A stretch of 64,000 nucleotides of DNA, from contig JAJTBO010000007.1 in NCBI GenBank assembly GCA_021286855.1, positions 87,781 to 151,780 on the forward strand, read 5' to 3'. The position numbers and the translations under genes are program-made. The stretch is from Hyphomicrobiales bacterium (GTDB taxonomy: Bacteria; Pseudomonadota; Alphaproteobacteria; Rhizobiales; Ancalomicrobiaceae). The notes beneath the pieces are model-generated. The model was not told the DNA's origin. It saw only the letters and a program-made list of their open reading frames with translations, and made no database searches. This document shows positions 1-9,531 of the stretch, piece by piece; positions within the stretch are counted from its first letter, which is position 1, and each line of letters starts with the position of its first letter.

Positions 1-618
1 CATCTCCTGCGTCATGCCGGCTGGGGCGAACGGCTGGTCCTCGTCGCGACGCTCGGACTGACGGTCTTCGTCGACCTCACCGTGGCGATCCAGGTCGGCG
101 TGGTGCTCGCCGCCATCCAGTTCATGCACAACATGGCGGAAGCCGTGGAGGTGGAGAGCCACGGCGCGGCGCATCTCGATGTGGCGCATCTCCTCGAGCG
201 CGACGTTCCCGATGCGCCGGGGATGCGGCCGGCCTATGAGAGCGCCGTCTTCGACGACGTCGTCGTCTACCGCATCCACGGGCCGTTCTTCTTCGGCGCG
301 GCGGATCGGCTCGCGCGCACCCTCGGCCGCATCGGCGATCGGCCACGCTTCCTGGTGCTCGACTTCGCCGAAGTTCCGCTGGTCGACACCACCGGCGCGA
401 CCGCGTTGAAGTCGGTGATCGATCAGGCGAGCCGGCGCGGCACCAGCGTCATCCTCTCGTCGATGTCGCGGCCCGTCCGCCGCGCCCTGGTCGGCTTCGG
501 CGTCAAGCGGCCGGAAGTGCACGTGTCGACCGCGCCCTCGATCGAGGTGGCGATCGACCGCGCCCGTCGCGGCGCGCTCCTCAAGGACGACGTCGAGGCG
601 GAGCGGACGCACGCCTGA
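1..618 (+). CDS. SulP family anion transporter, C-terminal part (5' end outside window)
   Basis: The reading frame is open from base 1, so the gene starts left of the window; 205 residues are visible. The first ~40 residues are the end of the membrane domain, with the LTVFVDLTVAIQ segment characteristic of SulP carriers. After a linker, residues ~70-185 form a STAS domain with the LVLDFAEVPLVDTTGATAL strand-helix typical of sulfate transporter/anti-sigma antagonist folds. SulP proteins move sulfate, bicarbonate or other anions across the inner membrane, usually with H+ or Na+, and the STAS domain controls traffic or assembly. The substrate cannot be told from this part. It converges on the TerC gene 22 bases downstream. 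Confidence 0.9.
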   Translation, partial: HLLRHAGWGERLVLVATLGLTVFVDLTVAIQVGVVLAAIQFMHNMAEAVEVESHGAAHLDVAHLLERDVPDAPGMRPAYESAVFDDVVVYRIHGPFFFGAADRLARTLGRIGDRPRFLVLDFAEVPLVDTTGATALKSVIDQASRRGTSVILSSMSRPVRRALVGFGVKRPEVHVSTAPSIEVAIDRARRGALLKDDVEAERTHA

Positions 619-640
619 GGCGGCGCGCCCGCTCGGAGGC

Positions 641-1390
641 TCAGGATTCCACCTTCGCCGCGGCCCGCGCCCGCGCCTTGCGCTTCTTGGCGGTGATGTT
701 GATCGCCTCGACCGCCGCCGAGAAGGCCATCGCGGCGTAGACGTAACCGCGCTCGATGTGGAAACCCATGCCGTCGGCGACCAGCGACACGCCGATCAGC
801 AAGAGGAAGGCGAGCGCCAACACCTTGGTGGTCGGGTGCTCGTTCACGAAGGCGGAGACCGGCCCGGCGGCGACGTACATCACGCCGACGGCGATGATCA
901 CCGCCGCGATCATCACCTCGACCTGCTGGGCGAGACCGACCGCCGTGATGATCGAATCGAGCGAGAAGACGATGTCGATCACGATGATCTGACCGACCAC
1001 CAGCGAGAAGGCGCGCGACGCGGTCCGCGCCATCTCCTCCTCGACATGCTCCTCGAGCTCCTCGTGGATGTGGTTGACCGCCTTGTACATCAGGAAGGCG
1101 CCGCCGCCGATCAGGATCAGGTCCTTCACCGACAGCGGATGGCCGAGGATCGTCAGGACCGGATCCTTCAGCGACACGATCCACGAGATCGCGAAGAGCA
1201 GCGCGATGCGGAAGAGCAGCGCCAGCCCCATGCCGATCCGCCGCGCCCGCGCCGCTTCGGCCGCCGAAAGATGGCTCGTCGCCACCGACAGGAACACGAC
1301 GTTGTCGATGCCGAGCACGATCTCGAGCGCCGTCAGCGTGACCAGCGACGCCCACGCCGTGGGATCGGAGAGAAGGGCGACGAAGTCCAT
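641..1390 (-). CDS. TerC family integral membrane protein
   Basis: The 249-residue protein has seven or more hydrophobic segments and the TerC family signature LGIDNVVFLS near residue 25, with a second acidic membrane motif (FSLDSI) in the middle of the protein. Acidic residues inside membrane segments fit a role in metal ion (often manganese) export or in metal loading of secreted proteins, as shown for some TerC/Alx proteins; tellurite resistance itself is not implied. GAGGATCGCCC lies just before the ATG. It is the last gene of a probable three-gene minus-strand operon (NTF2-like, DUF2182, TerC), 27 bases behind the DUF2182 stop. Confidence 0.88.
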   Translation of the reverse strand: MDFVALLSDPTAWASLVTLTALEIVLGIDNVVFLSVATSHLSAAEAARARRIGMGLALLFRIALLFAISWIVSLKDPVLTILGHPLSVKDLILIGGGAFLMYKAVNHIHEELEEHVEEEMARTASRAFSLVVGQIIVIDIVFSLDSIITAVGLAQQVEVMIAAVIIAVGVMYVAAGPVSAFVNEHPTTKVLALAFLLLIGVSLVADGMGFHIERGYVYAAMAFSAAVEAINITAKKRKARARAAAKVES

Positions 1391-1417
1391 GGGCGATCCT
1401 CTTCGAGGCGGGGAAGG

Positions 1418-2341
1418 TCAGAAGAAACGGGAAATGAGAACCGTGCCGACCGGCGAGGCGAGCACCAGTCCCGCGCCCCAGGCGAGGAAGACGACGCCGA
1501 CGATGCGGCTGACCCAGACGGTCGGCGACAGCTTCTCGATCGTCATGATCGCGCCGAGGATGGCGATCCAGATCACGTTCATCACGCCGACCGCGAACAT
1601 CACCACCATCAACGCCCAGCAGCAGCCCATGCAGTCGAGCCCCTGCGCGATCCCCTGACGGAAGACGCCCATCAGCTGGTTCGTCCAGTGGTCGGCGAAG
1701 AACGGCCGCGGCGTGCGGCAGCGCGCCAGACACGCCCATTTCAGCGGCGAGAACTGATAGAGCCCGGCGGCGAAGATCGTCGTGCCGGTGAGCACCTCGC
1801 TCATCGGCAGCCCGGCCGGCGTCAGCAGGCGCGCCTGGGTGAGCAGGCCCTGCGCCGCCGTCGCCACCGCCGAGAAGGCGATCCAGACGGCGAGATAGCC
1901 GAGCGCCAGCAGCACCGGCGAGACGATCGTCTCACCCGCCCGCCGCCGCTCCTCGCCGAGATCGGCGTAGGCGCGGAACACCGGCACGGCGGTCGGCAAC
2001 ATCATCGCCATCACCATCGCCACCCACATGGCGAAGACGAGGATCCAGTCGCGGAGATTCCAGGCGCCGTCGACCGGTCCGCACAGGACCGTCAGCGCCG
2101 CCCGCGTCTCCGGCGTGAGCTCGGCGAGGCCGTTGAGGCGATTGAAGATCCCCATGCCCGGACCGAGCGTCGCCATGTCGGTGGTCGCCAGCATGCCGAC
2201 GATCATCGCCCCCATCCACGCCCAACCGAGCGCGAAGGCGATCGCGACGAACGCCGCCACGGCGAGATGCGGACGCGCGAAGAAGGCGACCGTCGTCGCG
2301 TTCGCCTCGGCCGTCTCGGTCGGTTCGGTTCGTCTCGTCAT
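1418..2341 (-). CDS. DUF2182 family membrane protein
   Basis: The 307-residue protein has about seven predicted membrane helices and the features of DUF2182 (predicted metal-binding integral membrane proteins): the FAMWVAMVMAMMLP segment, the YQFSPLKWACLARCRTP stretch and a DCMGCCWALM cysteine cluster in a later helix. The paired cysteines fit metal binding, but no reaction is established for the family. I chose the ATG at 2341, which avoids overlap with the upstream gene; an ATG at 2407 in the same frame would add 22 non-conserved residues and overlap that gene by 11 bases. Shine-Dalgarno signals are weak at both, so the start is uncertain. It sits between the NTF2-like gene and terC. Confidence 0.82.
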   Translation of the reverse strand: MTRRTEPTETAEANATTVAFFARPHLAVAAFVAIAFALGWAWMGAMIVGMLATTDMATLGPGMGIFNRLNGLAELTPETRAALTVLCGPVDGAWNLRDWILVFAMWVAMVMAMMLPTAVPVFRAYADLGEERRRAGETIVSPVLLALGYLAVWIAFSAVATAAQGLLTQARLLTPAGLPMSEVLTGTTIFAAGLYQFSPLKWACLARCRTPRPFFADHWTNQLMGVFRQGIAQGLDCMGCCWALMVVMFAVGVMNVIWIAILGAIMTIEKLSPTVWVSRIVGVVFLAWGAGLVLASPVGTVLISRFF

Positions 2342-2396
2342 TCGGACTGAGATGGTCCGGGACGCCGGTCGACGCAAGTCCCCGCGCCCGCTTTCT

Positions 2397-2792
2397 TCAT
2401 TCCGCATCGCTCTGCGGCAGCGACCAGTGGGTGTGGACGATCCGCGGCCCCTGCGGCCCCAGTCGGTAGACCTCGCTCGCCTGCCAATGCGTCGCCACGC
2501 CGGTCTCGCCCGTCGAACGGAACCGATAGGAGAGCAGGACCATCTCGCCGCTCTCGACGATGCGCGGGTCGAGGATCTCGAACGAGCGGACCTTCACCTG
2601 CCCCCTCAGCGCCTCGTAATGGGTGGCGAGCGCCGCCCGTCCGTCGATCCGCTGCCACAGGAACGGCTCGAAATAGCCGACGTCGTCCGCCGAAATCTCC
2701 AGAAATCCACTCGGATCGCCTCGGCACCAGCGCTCGAGCGCCGCCCGTTCCGCCCTCAGGACAGGATGTTCCTGCATCTCCAGCTCGGCCAT
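2397..2792 (-). CDS. NTF2-like (SnoaL/DUF4440-type) protein
   Basis: This is a 131-residue soluble protein with the pattern of a small NTF2-like alpha+beta cone fold: an N-terminal helix (RAERAALERWCRGDPSGFLEIS), the turn DVGYFEPF, then beta strands ending in VHTHWSLP. Family members include steroid-isomerase-like and polyketide-cyclase-like enzymes as well as ligand binders, so a specific function cannot be given. The protein has no signal peptide. It heads a minus-strand operon with the DUF2182 and TerC genes and diverges from the UbiH-like gene; the 185-base gap between them should hold both promoters. Confidence 0.8.
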   Translation of the reverse strand: MAELEMQEHPVLRAERAALERWCRGDPSGFLEISADDVGYFEPFLWQRIDGRAALATHYEALRGQVKVRSFEILDPRIVESGEMVLLSYRFRSTGETGVATHWQASEVYRLGPQGPRIVHTHWSLPQSDAE

Positions 2793-2977
2793 GGCTCGAT
2801 GGTCCTTTCCGCTCGCGCCTCGGACGGCGAGAGGATACCGGAGCCGATCGTCACACGAGATCCGCTCGATCCCGGATGGCGCGTGCGAAGCGGGCTGTCG
2901 CGCCGCCCCGCGCCTGCTAAGAAGATCGACGCGCCCGGCCGACCGTCGAGCGCGTCGAGAACGAAGGAAGAGCGCCC

Positions 2978-4204
2978 ATGCCCGCCGCCGACACCGTGTC
3001 CCGTTTCGACGTCGCCGTGGTCGGCGCCGGGCCGGCCGGCCTCGCCGCCGCCGCGCTCCTCGCCGAAGAGGGCTTCGCCACCGCGCTGATCGCGCCGCCG
3101 AGCCGGCCGGACGACGTGCGCACCACCGCTCTGCTCGGCGGCTCCGTTCCGTTCCTGAAGAGCCTCGGCGTCTGGACGGCGATCGAGGCGGCCGGCGCAG
3201 CCCTCGCCACCATGCGCCTCGTCGACGCCACCGACCGACTGATCCGCGCTCCGGAAGCGAATTTCCACGCCCGCGAGATCGGCCTTCCCGCCTTCGGCGT
3301 CAACGTCGTCAATCGCGAGCTGACCCGGATCCTCGACGAGAAGGTCGCCTCGCTGCCGAACCTCGTCCGCATCGAAGAGGTGGTGACGAACGCCGCGCCC
3401 CTCGCCGACCGCGTCGAGTTGACGCTCGCCTCCGGCCGCATCGTCGCCGCGCCGCTCGCCGTCGCCGCCGACGGCAAGGCCTCCCGTCTGCGCGAGGCCG
3501 CCGGCATCGACGTGACCACCTGGGCGCACCCGCAGTCGGCGCTGGTCCTGAACCTTTCCCACGAGCGGCCCCACCACGACGTCTCGACCGAATTCCATAC
3601 GAAGACCGGCCCCTACGTCCTGGTGCCGCTGCCGGGCGACCGCTCCTCGGTGGTGTTGATCGAGACGCCGGAGGAGGCCGAGCGCCTGCGCGCGCTCCCC
3701 GACGCGGACCTCTCACGCGAACTCGAACGCCGCGCCCGCTCCCTCCTCGGCCGCATGACGGTCGAGCCCGGCCGGCAGGTCTGGCCGCTGTCGAGCCTCG
3801 TCGCCAAGTCCTACGGCGCCAAGCGCATCGCGCTGGTCGGCGAGACCGCCCACACTTTCCCGCCGATCGGCGCGCAGGGCCTCAATCTGACGCTGCGCGA
3901 CGTCGCCTCGCTCGGCGAGATCCTCGCCGCCGCCCGCCGCGACCACGCCGACCTCGGCGCGCCCGCGGTCCTGGCGAAATACGAACGCGCCCGCCGCCTC
4001 GACGTCGAGACCCGCACCCGCGGCGTCGACGTCGCCAATCGGGCGCTGCTCTCCGATCTCCTGCCGGTTCAGGCGGCGCGCGCCGTCGGCTTCTTCCTCG
4101 CCGACCGGCTGCCGCCGCTGCGTCGCCTCGTCATGCGCGAGGGTCTGACGCCGAGCCTCCTCGCCCCCCGCCGGATGCGCGGCCTCGACCTGCCGCGCGG
4201 CTGA
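2978..4204 (+). CDS. UbiH/Coq6-type FAD-dependent monooxygenase
   Basis: The 408-residue flavoprotein hydroxylase has the dinucleotide-binding GAGPAG at residues 16-21, a DG motif in the middle (VAADGKASRLRE) and the second FAD motif GETAHTFPPIGAQGLN near residues 287-302, the arrangement of UbiH/UbiF/VisC/Coq6 enzymes. These hydroxylate the aromatic ring of ubiquinone intermediates at the inner membrane; alphaproteobacteria often have a single hydroxylase (UbiL or UbiM) acting at more than one position. No other ubi genes are nearby, so the exact position hydroxylated is not inferable. GAAGGAAGAGCGCCC precedes the ATG. It converges on the AEC transporter gene. Confidence 0.88.
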   Translation: MPAADTVSRFDVAVVGAGPAGLAAAALLAEEGFATALIAPPSRPDDVRTTALLGGSVPFLKSLGVWTAIEAAGAALATMRLVDATDRLIRAPEANFHAREIGLPAFGVNVVNRELTRILDEKVASLPNLVRIEEVVTNAAPLADRVELTLASGRIVAAPLAVAADGKASRLREAAGIDVTTWAHPQSALVLNLSHERPHHDVSTEFHTKTGPYVLVPLPGDRSSVVLIETPEEAERLRALPDADLSRELERRARSLLGRMTVEPGRQVWPLSSLVAKSYGAKRIALVGETAHTFPPIGAQGLNLTLRDVASLGEILAAARRDHADLGAPAVLAKYERARRLDVETRTRGVDVANRALLSDLLPVQAARAVGFFLADRLPPLRRLVMREGLTPSLLAPRRMRGLDLPRG

Positions 4205-4216
4205 TCGCCTCGGCGC

Positions 4217-5179
4217 TCAGAACCCGATGAGCGCCGTCGGCAACAGATCGTGCGTCACCAGCCACAGGAAGCCGGTGACGGTCGCGACCGAGACCAGGGT
4301 GCCGATCAGCACGATCGCCGAGGCCTGCGAGACGTGGGCATGGTACTGCTGCGCCAGCACGTAGACATTGAGCGCCGGCGGCAGACAGGCCATCAGCAGC
4401 GCCGTCAGCAGCCACACCCTGTCGAAGCCGCCGATCCAGGTCAGCAGCGCGAAGACGACGACGGGGTGGAGGATCAGCTTGACGAAGAGCACCACCGGGA
4501 TTTCGGCGGTGATCTTCTCGACCGGCCTCAGCCCCACCGTCACGCCCATGGCGAACAGCGCGCAGGGCGCGGCCGCCTGCATCAGCGAGGTCAGCATCTT
4601 GTCGACGAAGACCGGCGGCCGCAGCCCGGTCGCCGCCGCCGCGACGCCGAAGATCGTCGCCAGGATGAACGGGTGCAGGAAGATCCGCTTGACGATGATC
4701 AGCGCGGTCGAGGCGGCGCTCTGCCGTTCGCCCGACAGCGCCATCAGGAGCGGCACCAGGGTGAAGAGCAGCGCGTTGTCGAAACAGAAGACCAGCGCCG
4801 TCGGCACCGTCGCCGCCGGCCCGAGAGTGGCGAGCGTCAGGCCCGGCCCCATGTAGCCGACGTTCGAATAGGCCCCGGCCACCGCCGTGATCGTCGCCTC
4901 GCGCAGGCGACCGCGGTTGAAGAACAGCCCGACCAGGAGCGACAAGCCGAACATCGTCGCCGTCGCGTAGGTCGTGGTGGCGATGAACGACCACTGGGTC
5001 AGCTGTTCGATCGGCGTCTTGGAGAGCAGCTGGAAGAACAGCGCCGGCAGCGACACGTAGACGATGAAGAAATTGAGCCAGACCAACCCTTCCGCCGGCA
5101 GCCCGCGCCATTTGCCGCAGGCCCAGCCGATGAAGATCAGGCCGAAGAAGGGCAGCGCGAGGTTGAGGACCTGTTCCAT
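4217..5179 (-). CDS. AEC (auxin efflux carrier) family transporter
   Basis: This 320-residue inner-membrane protein has about ten hydrophobic helices in two related halves. Helix 4 contains [12 protein letters not shown], the conserved N-x-G-(F/Y)-M-G-P signature of AEC carriers. The family includes malonate and other small organic-acid carriers (MdcF and relatives). The ATG at 5179 has CGGAG upstream and begins with the first helix ([22 protein letters not shown]); the 33 in-frame residues upstream are arginine-rich and are excluded. The CoA-ester lyase gene is divergent, 242 bases away. Confidence 0.88.
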   Translation of the reverse strand: MEQVLNLALPFFGLIFIGWACGKWRGLPAEGLVWLNFFIVYVSLPALFFQLLSKTPIEQLTQWSFIATTTYATATMFGLSLLVGLFFNRGRLREATITAVAGAYSNVGYMGPGLTLATLGPAATVPTALVFCFDNALLFTLVPLLMALSGERQSAASTALIIVKRIFLHPFILATIFGVAAAATGLRPPVFVDKMLTSLMQAAAPCALFAMGVTVGLRPVEKITAEIPVVLFVKLILHPVVVFALLTWIGGFDRVWLLTALLMACLPPALNVYVLAQQYHAHVSQASAIVLIGTLVSVATVTGFLWLVTHDLLPTALIGF

Positions 5180-5421
5180 GGGGCTCCGGCCGACGACGAA
5201 CGGCGAAAGGGTCGGGATCTCCCGGAATCCGACCGGGCGAGGCGGCCGACGATGACCGCCCGTCCGTCTCCCCGTCAACCCCGCGCCGGCGTCGCGGCGA
5301 TCCGGGAAGCGAACATCAGACTTTCTTTCACTTGTGCGTCGCCGTCGGCCGATCTAGGACCTTTCAACCGTTTCGCAGTGCAGCAGGCGCATTCGCCCCC
5401 CAGTTCCTCCCGGAGGCTCCC

Positions 5422-6474
5422 ATGACGACCAAGACCCCCAAGGCCTTCTTCAAGCCGCTCGCCATCGGCGCGCCGGAGCCCTTCCGTGAGCTGCCGGTGA
5501 CGCTGGAGCGCATGATCCACTTCGTGCCGCCGCACATGGAGAAGGTCCGCGCCAAGGTGCCGGAGCTCGCGGCCAAGGTCGACGTCGTCCTCGGCAACCT
5601 CGAGGACGCCATCCCCGCCGATCAGAAGATCGCCGCCCGCAAGGGCTTCATCGAGATGGGCAAGGCGACCGACTTCGCGAGCCTCGGCACCGGCCTGTGG
5701 ACCCGCATCAACTGCCTGAACTCGCCCTGGGTGCTCGACGACGTCACCGAGATCGTCGCCGAACTCGGCGACAAGCTCGACGTGATCATGCTGCCGAAGG
5801 TCGAGGGCCCCTGGGACATCCACTTCCTCGACCAGCTCCTCGCCCTGCTCGAGGCGAAGCACGGCGTGAAGAAGCCGATCCTGATCCACGCCATCCTGGA
5901 GACGGCGGAAGGCGTCAAGAACGTCGAGGCGATCGCCACCGCCAGCCCGCGCATGCACGGCATGAGCCTCGGCCCGGCCGATCTCGCCGCCTCGCGCGGC
6001 ATGAAGACCACCCGCGTCGGCGGCGGTCATCCCGAATATCAGGTCCTCCAGGACGCGAACGGCGACGCGCCGCGCACCCGCTTCCAGCAGGACCTCTGGC
6101 ATTACACCGTCGCCAAGATGGTCGACGCCTGCCAGTCGGCCGGCATCAAGGCCTTCTACGGCCCGTTCGGCGACTTCGCCGACCTCGCCGCCTGCGAGGC
6201 GCAGTTCCGCAACGCCTTCCTCATGGGCTGCCTCGGCGCCTGGTCGCTGCATCCCACCCAGATCGACATCGCCAAGCGGGTGTTCTCGCCCGATCCGGGT
6301 GAGGTCGCCTTCGCCAAGAAGATCCTCGACGCCATGCCCGACGGCACCGGCGCGGTGATGATCGACGGCAAGATGCAGGACGACGCCACCTGGAAGCAGG
6401 CCAAGGTGATCGTCGATCTGGCGAGGCTCGTCGCCTCCAAGGATCCCGAGCTCGCCGCCGCCTACGGCCTCTGA
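5422..6474 (+). CDS. HpcH/HpaI-type CoA ester lyase (malyl-CoA / citramalyl-CoA lyase-like)
   Basis: The 350-residue TIM-barrel protein belongs to the CitE/malyl-CoA lyase group. Recognisable parts are the VVLNLEDAIP-like strand ([15 protein letters not shown], metal-binding acidic residues), LPKVEGPWD, the [10 protein letters not shown] metal-ligand strand (Glu) and [11 protein letters not shown]. Such enzymes cleave or form C-C bonds in malyl-, methylmalyl- or citramalyl-CoA with Mg2+. The protein is longer than most malyl-CoA lyases (about 320) and no serine or ethylmalonyl-CoA pathway genes are next to it, so the substrate is open. The ATG at 5422 follows GGAGGCTCCC. A strong terminator begins 17 bases after the stop, so it is probably monocistronic. 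Confidence 0.8.
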   Translation: MTTKTPKAFFKPLAIGAPEPFRELPVTLERMIHFVPPHMEKVRAKVPELAAKVDVVLGNLEDAIPADQKIAARKGFIEMGKATDFASLGTGLWTRINCLNSPWVLDDVTEIVAELGDKLDVIMLPKVEGPWDIHFLDQLLALLEAKHGVKKPILIHAILETAEGVKNVEAIATASPRMHGMSLGPADLAASRGMKTTRVGGGHPEYQVLQDANGDAPRTRFQQDLWHYTVAKMVDACQSAGIKAFYGPFGDFADLAACEAQFRNAFLMGCLGAWSLHPTQIDIAKRVFSPDPGEVAFAKKILDAMPDGTGAVMIDGKMQDDATWKQAKVIVDLARLVASKDPELAAAYGL

Positions 6475-6491
6475 TGCCGCATCTGCGATGA

Positions 6492-6530
6492 AAACACCCC
6501 CACGCAAGCGCTGCGTGGGGGTGTTTCTTT
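6492..6530 (+). terminator. Rho-independent terminator of the CoA ester lyase gene
   Basis: Two perfect 15-base arms (AAACACCCCCACGCA and its complement) enclose a four-base AGCG loop, and the right arm ends in TTTCTTT. It lies directly after the lyase stop and before hspQ. Confidence 0.92.
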
Positions 6531-6687
6531 ACGAACCGACGATCAAATTCGGGTTCAAATCGGTTCGAAACACGCTCTGCTGCGCTGCGATCTTGACTCC
6601 CGCACCGCCGTCGTGATCGTCTCGAGGCGTGGGCTGTCGAGGATGGCGTTCCGTCGGGGGACGACGTCCGTGCGTGGGAGTGGAGCG

Positions 6688-7029
6688 TTGACCGAAGAGC
6701 CGAGGATCCGCGTCGCCAAGTTCGGCATCGGCCAGGTGGTTCGCCACCGCGTCTATCCGTTCCGCGGCGTCGTCTTCGACGTCGATCCGGTCTTCGCCAA
6801 CACCGAGGAATGGTGGGAGGCGATCCCCGAGGACGTCCGTCCCACCAAGGACCAGCCCTTCTATCATCTCTACGCCGAGAACGCCGAGAACGAGTACGTC
6901 GCCTACGTCTCGGAGCAGAACCTCGTCGCCGACCAGAGCGGCGAGCCGTTGCGCCATCCCCAGATCGAAGAGACCTTCTTCGAGACCGACGACGGCGCCT
7001 TCGTCGAACGCCACCGCGCGGTGAACTGA
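6688..7029 (+). CDS. hspQ: Heat shock protein HspQ
   Basis: The 113-residue protein resembles HspQ/YccV (hemimethylated-DNA-binding fold): it has the KFGIGQVVRHRVYPFRGVV strand region, then DVDPVF, EEWW, QPFYHLYAE, YVAYVSEQNL and the HP.. end. HspQ is a Lon protease specificity enhancer in enterobacteria. I chose the TTG at 6688 because GGGAG lies upstream at a good distance and it gives the usual family length; an ATG at 6613 would add 25 residues with no family resemblance. The gene stands alone, bounded by terminators on both sides. Confidence 0.88.
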   Translation: MTEEPRIRVAKFGIGQVVRHRVYPFRGVVFDVDPVFANTEEWWEAIPEDVRPTKDQPFYHLYAENAENEYVAYVSEQNLVADQSGEPLRHPQIEETFFETDDGAFVERHRAVN

Positions 7030-7055
7030 ATCGAACCGAGCGATCGGATGTGAAG

Positions 7056-7080
7056 AAGCCCGGGCGTCGTCCGGGCTTTC
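7056..7080 (+). terminator. Rho-independent terminator of hspQ
   Basis: The stem AAGCCCGG / CCGGGCTT encloses a short loop and is followed by TCGTCGTTT. It lies 26 bases after the hspQ stop and just before the 3' end of the convergent SLAC1/TehA gene. Confidence 0.85.
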
Positions 7081-7092
7081 GTCGTTTCGGCC

Positions 7093-8082
7093 TCAGGGCG
7101 TCGGAGCCGGCGTCGGCGGCTGCAGCGGCGGCACGTACTTGCCCTGCGCCATCCGCATCACGCTCAGGACGAAGAACCCGCCGATGATCAGATTGGCCAG
7201 CACGAACAGCGCCGGTGCGAGCAGCGCCACGGTCCCTTCCGCGCCGCGCTCGACCATCCGCATCGCCCCGAGCGGCAGCGCCGCCACGGCGAAGGAGAAG
7301 GCCCAATAGGGCGCGCCGAACGGTTGCTGCCGGATCCAGGGGATCAGCCGCGCCATGATCGCCGCCTGCAGCAGCGCGTAACCGAAGAGGCCGAGCGCCA
7401 GCGCATCCGGCGCGCCGCTCGTCACCGAGAGCCAGGAGACCAGTCCGACCGCCGGCGGCGCCATGTGGATGCCGATCGTCGCGCGGATCGGCGGCGGCAG
7501 CGCCGGCTGGTGCAGGAAGCGCTGCCAGAGCAGCGCCTCGATCACGATCCACGACAGCAGTCCCGCGCCGAAGGCCATCTTCGCCGCATCCGCGACGCCG
7601 AGCGCGGAAAGCGCCATCGCCGCGACGAAGGAGCCGCCGACGGTGGGCAGGAGCAGCACCGGCGTCGTCGCCTCCGCCCCCCGTCCGCCGGTCCACAGCC
7701 GGCCGACGTACCACAGCGCGAAGGCGATCTGCGCCGCCACGAAGACGAGGAGCAACGCCTTGCCGATCATCCCGAGGAGTGGCAGCGCCGCCAGCGTCGC
7801 GATCATGCCGGAAAGGGGCGCGAGCGCCAGGAAACCGCCGGCGACCGGATGCGTCGCCTCGCCGATCGCCGCCTTCCGCGCCGCCGTCCACTTCGCGACC
7901 ATCGCCGCGAAGACCACGAGCCAGACGGCGCAGGCGAGCAACGACACCGCGTCGCCGATCGCGTTCGGCAGACCCCACAGCTTCGCCGCCACGCGCCAGC
8001 CGTTGGCGAGCCCGCCGAGGCCGAGCACCATCGCGAAGAAGGCGGCGGGAATGCGGGCGGCGAAGGGCGGGGCGGCGGTCAT
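7093..8082 (-). CDS. SLAC1/TehA-type anion channel or dicarboxylate carrier
   Basis: The 329-residue, roughly ten-helix membrane protein opens with FAARIPAAFFAMVLGLGGLANGWR, the first helix pattern of the TehA/SLAC1/Mae1 family, and keeps small-residue pairs and internal helix repeats throughout. Family members form anion channels (SLAC1), carry tellurite or dicarboxylates (TehA, Mae1), or export sulfite; specificity is unknown here. The ATG at 8082 follows GGAGATCGCG, a better signal than an in-frame start 24 bases upstream. The C-terminus is a proline-rich tail (PPLQPPTPAPTP). Confidence 0.87.
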   Translation of the reverse strand: MTAAPPFAARIPAAFFAMVLGLGGLANGWRVAAKLWGLPNAIGDAVSLLACAVWLVVFAAMVAKWTAARKAAIGEATHPVAGGFLALAPLSGMIATLAALPLLGMIGKALLLVFVAAQIAFALWYVGRLWTGGRGAEATTPVLLLPTVGGSFVAAMALSALGVADAAKMAFGAGLLSWIVIEALLWQRFLHQPALPPPIRATIGIHMAPPAVGLVSWLSVTSGAPDALALGLFGYALLQAAIMARLIPWIRQQPFGAPYWAFSFAVAALPLGAMRMVERGAEGTVALLAPALFVLANLIIGGFFVLSVMRMAQGKYVPPLQPPTPAPTP

Positions 8083-8261
8083 CGCGATCTCCGTCTCGGG
8101 GAACATGAGAAGATCCGCATATCAGATCTCGACGCCCCTGAGGAGCGCCCGGACGCCGCACTCTCGAACGACGTCGTCAACCCGGCGTTGAGCACGTCCC
8201 TGAACCGCGTGGAAACATTTCAGCGGTTATGAGAGGAGCCGCCCCTCTGGAGAACCGCGCG

Positions 8262-9524
8262 ATGGAGACCAGGACTTTCGGCCGCCGTGGCCTCGACCGG
8301 CCGAAATCCCCGGCGGCCGCCCGAGCCCTCGGCTTCGCCGACGTGCCGCAACCGCGCCGCGCCGAGCCCTCGCCGCTCCTCCGCGACGACGACGGAACCG
8401 CGCCCGGCGACATGTCGATGACCCAGGCGCTCGATCTTCTGCCGGTGTTGACGCTTCTCCTCTGTCTCGTGCTGGCGGCGGTCTTCGCCCTCCAGACTCG
8501 CCTCGCCTTCGATCTCGGCCGCGATTCGCGGATGAGCCACGAATCGCTGATGGCCTTCGGCGCGGCGAGCCGCGATCTCGTCTTCGGCGGCGGCGAGTGG
8601 TGGCGCGTCTTCACCGCGCCGCTCCTGCATGCCGACGTCGGTCATCTCGGCGGCAATCTCTTCGCCCTGGCGATCGTCGGCGTGCGCCTGGAGAGCCTGA
8701 TCGGCCGCGCCTGGCTCGCTGCGATCTTCGTCTTCTCCGGCCTCGCCGGCATGGCCGGCTCCTTCCTCGGCAATCCGCCGGAACTGATCACCGTCGGGGC
8801 CTCCGGCGCGATCATCGGCGTCGTCGCCGCGCTCTTCGTGATGAGCCTGACCCGCGTCGCCGATCCCGCCACCGCCCGCTCGATCCGCTCCACCGCCCTC
8901 TATTTCGGCGGACCGGCGCTCGCCCCCCTCGCCTTCGGCGGCGGCGGCGGCACCGATTGGTTCGCCCATCTCGGCGGCGCGATCGGCGGAGCCTCGCTCG
9001 GCCTCGCCATGCTCGCCACGTGGCGTCCGGGCGCGCCGCGCCCCTCCTTCGGCCGCGAGGCGGCGACCTTCGCCGGCGCCGTTCTGGCGATCGCGATCGG
9101 TTCGGGCCTGATCGGCGCGATCGACTATGGCCGTTGGGCGGCGCGCGCGGTCGACCGCATCCCGCAATCCGCGATGCCCACCGGCGTCGACCTCTCGGCC
9201 GCCGAGGACGCGGTCCGGCGCTGGCCGAAGGATCCGCGCGGTCGGCTGACGCTCGGCGTCGCGCTTCTCGCAGACCACCGCCCCGCCGCCGCCGAGGACG
9301 CGCTGAACGCCGCCATCGATCTGGCCGCGGCCGATCCGACCGCGTCGACCCGACGCGTCACGACCTCGTTGGCGCGCGCCTATCTCACCCTCGCCCTCGC
9401 CGCGCAGGGCCGCATCGCCGAGGCCCGCGTCCAGTCGACCGAGGTCTGCGACGCCGGCGGCACGATCGGCCGGCGCTTCGGTTCGATCCGCAAGTCGTTG
9501 GTCAAACTCGACGTCTGCCGCTGA
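8262..9524 (+). CDS. Rhomboid family intramembrane serine protease with TPR-like C-terminal region
   Basis: The 420-residue protein has a short cytosolic N-terminus and a rhomboid core with WWRVFTAPLLHADVGHLGGNLFAL (the HxxxHxxxN-type loop region), nucleophile serine in GASGAI (S181) and the partner histidine in WFAHLGGAIGG (H236). The Ser-His dyad is therefore intact and the protease should be active in the inner membrane. After a last helix, residues ~300-420 are helical and repeat-like (RGRLTLGVALLADHRPAAAEDALNAAID), resembling TPRs that could bind partners. The ATG at 8262 has GGAGA nine bases upstream. Substrates are unknown. Confidence 0.88.
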   Translation: METRTFGRRGLDRPKSPAAARALGFADVPQPRRAEPSPLLRDDDGTAPGDMSMTQALDLLPVLTLLLCLVLAAVFALQTRLAFDLGRDSRMSHESLMAFGAASRDLVFGGGEWWRVFTAPLLHADVGHLGGNLFALAIVGVRLESLIGRAWLAAIFVFSGLAGMAGSFLGNPPELITVGASGAIIGVVAALFVMSLTRVADPATARSIRSTALYFGGPALAPLAFGGGGGTDWFAHLGGAIGGASLGLAMLATWRPGAPRPSFGREAATFAGAVLAIAIGSGLIGAIDYGRWAARAVDRIPQSAMPTGVDLSAAEDAVRRWPKDPRGRLTLGVALLADHRPAAAEDALNAAIDLAAADPTASTRRVTTSLARAYLTLALAAQGRIAEARVQSTEVCDAGGTIGRRFGSIRKSLVKLDVCR

Positions 9525-9531
9525 CGACGCG

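Noticed and set aside
6613..6687. Earlier ATG for hspQ
   Set aside because: The added residues lie outside HspQ length and pattern; the TTG at 6688 has the better ribosome-binding site.
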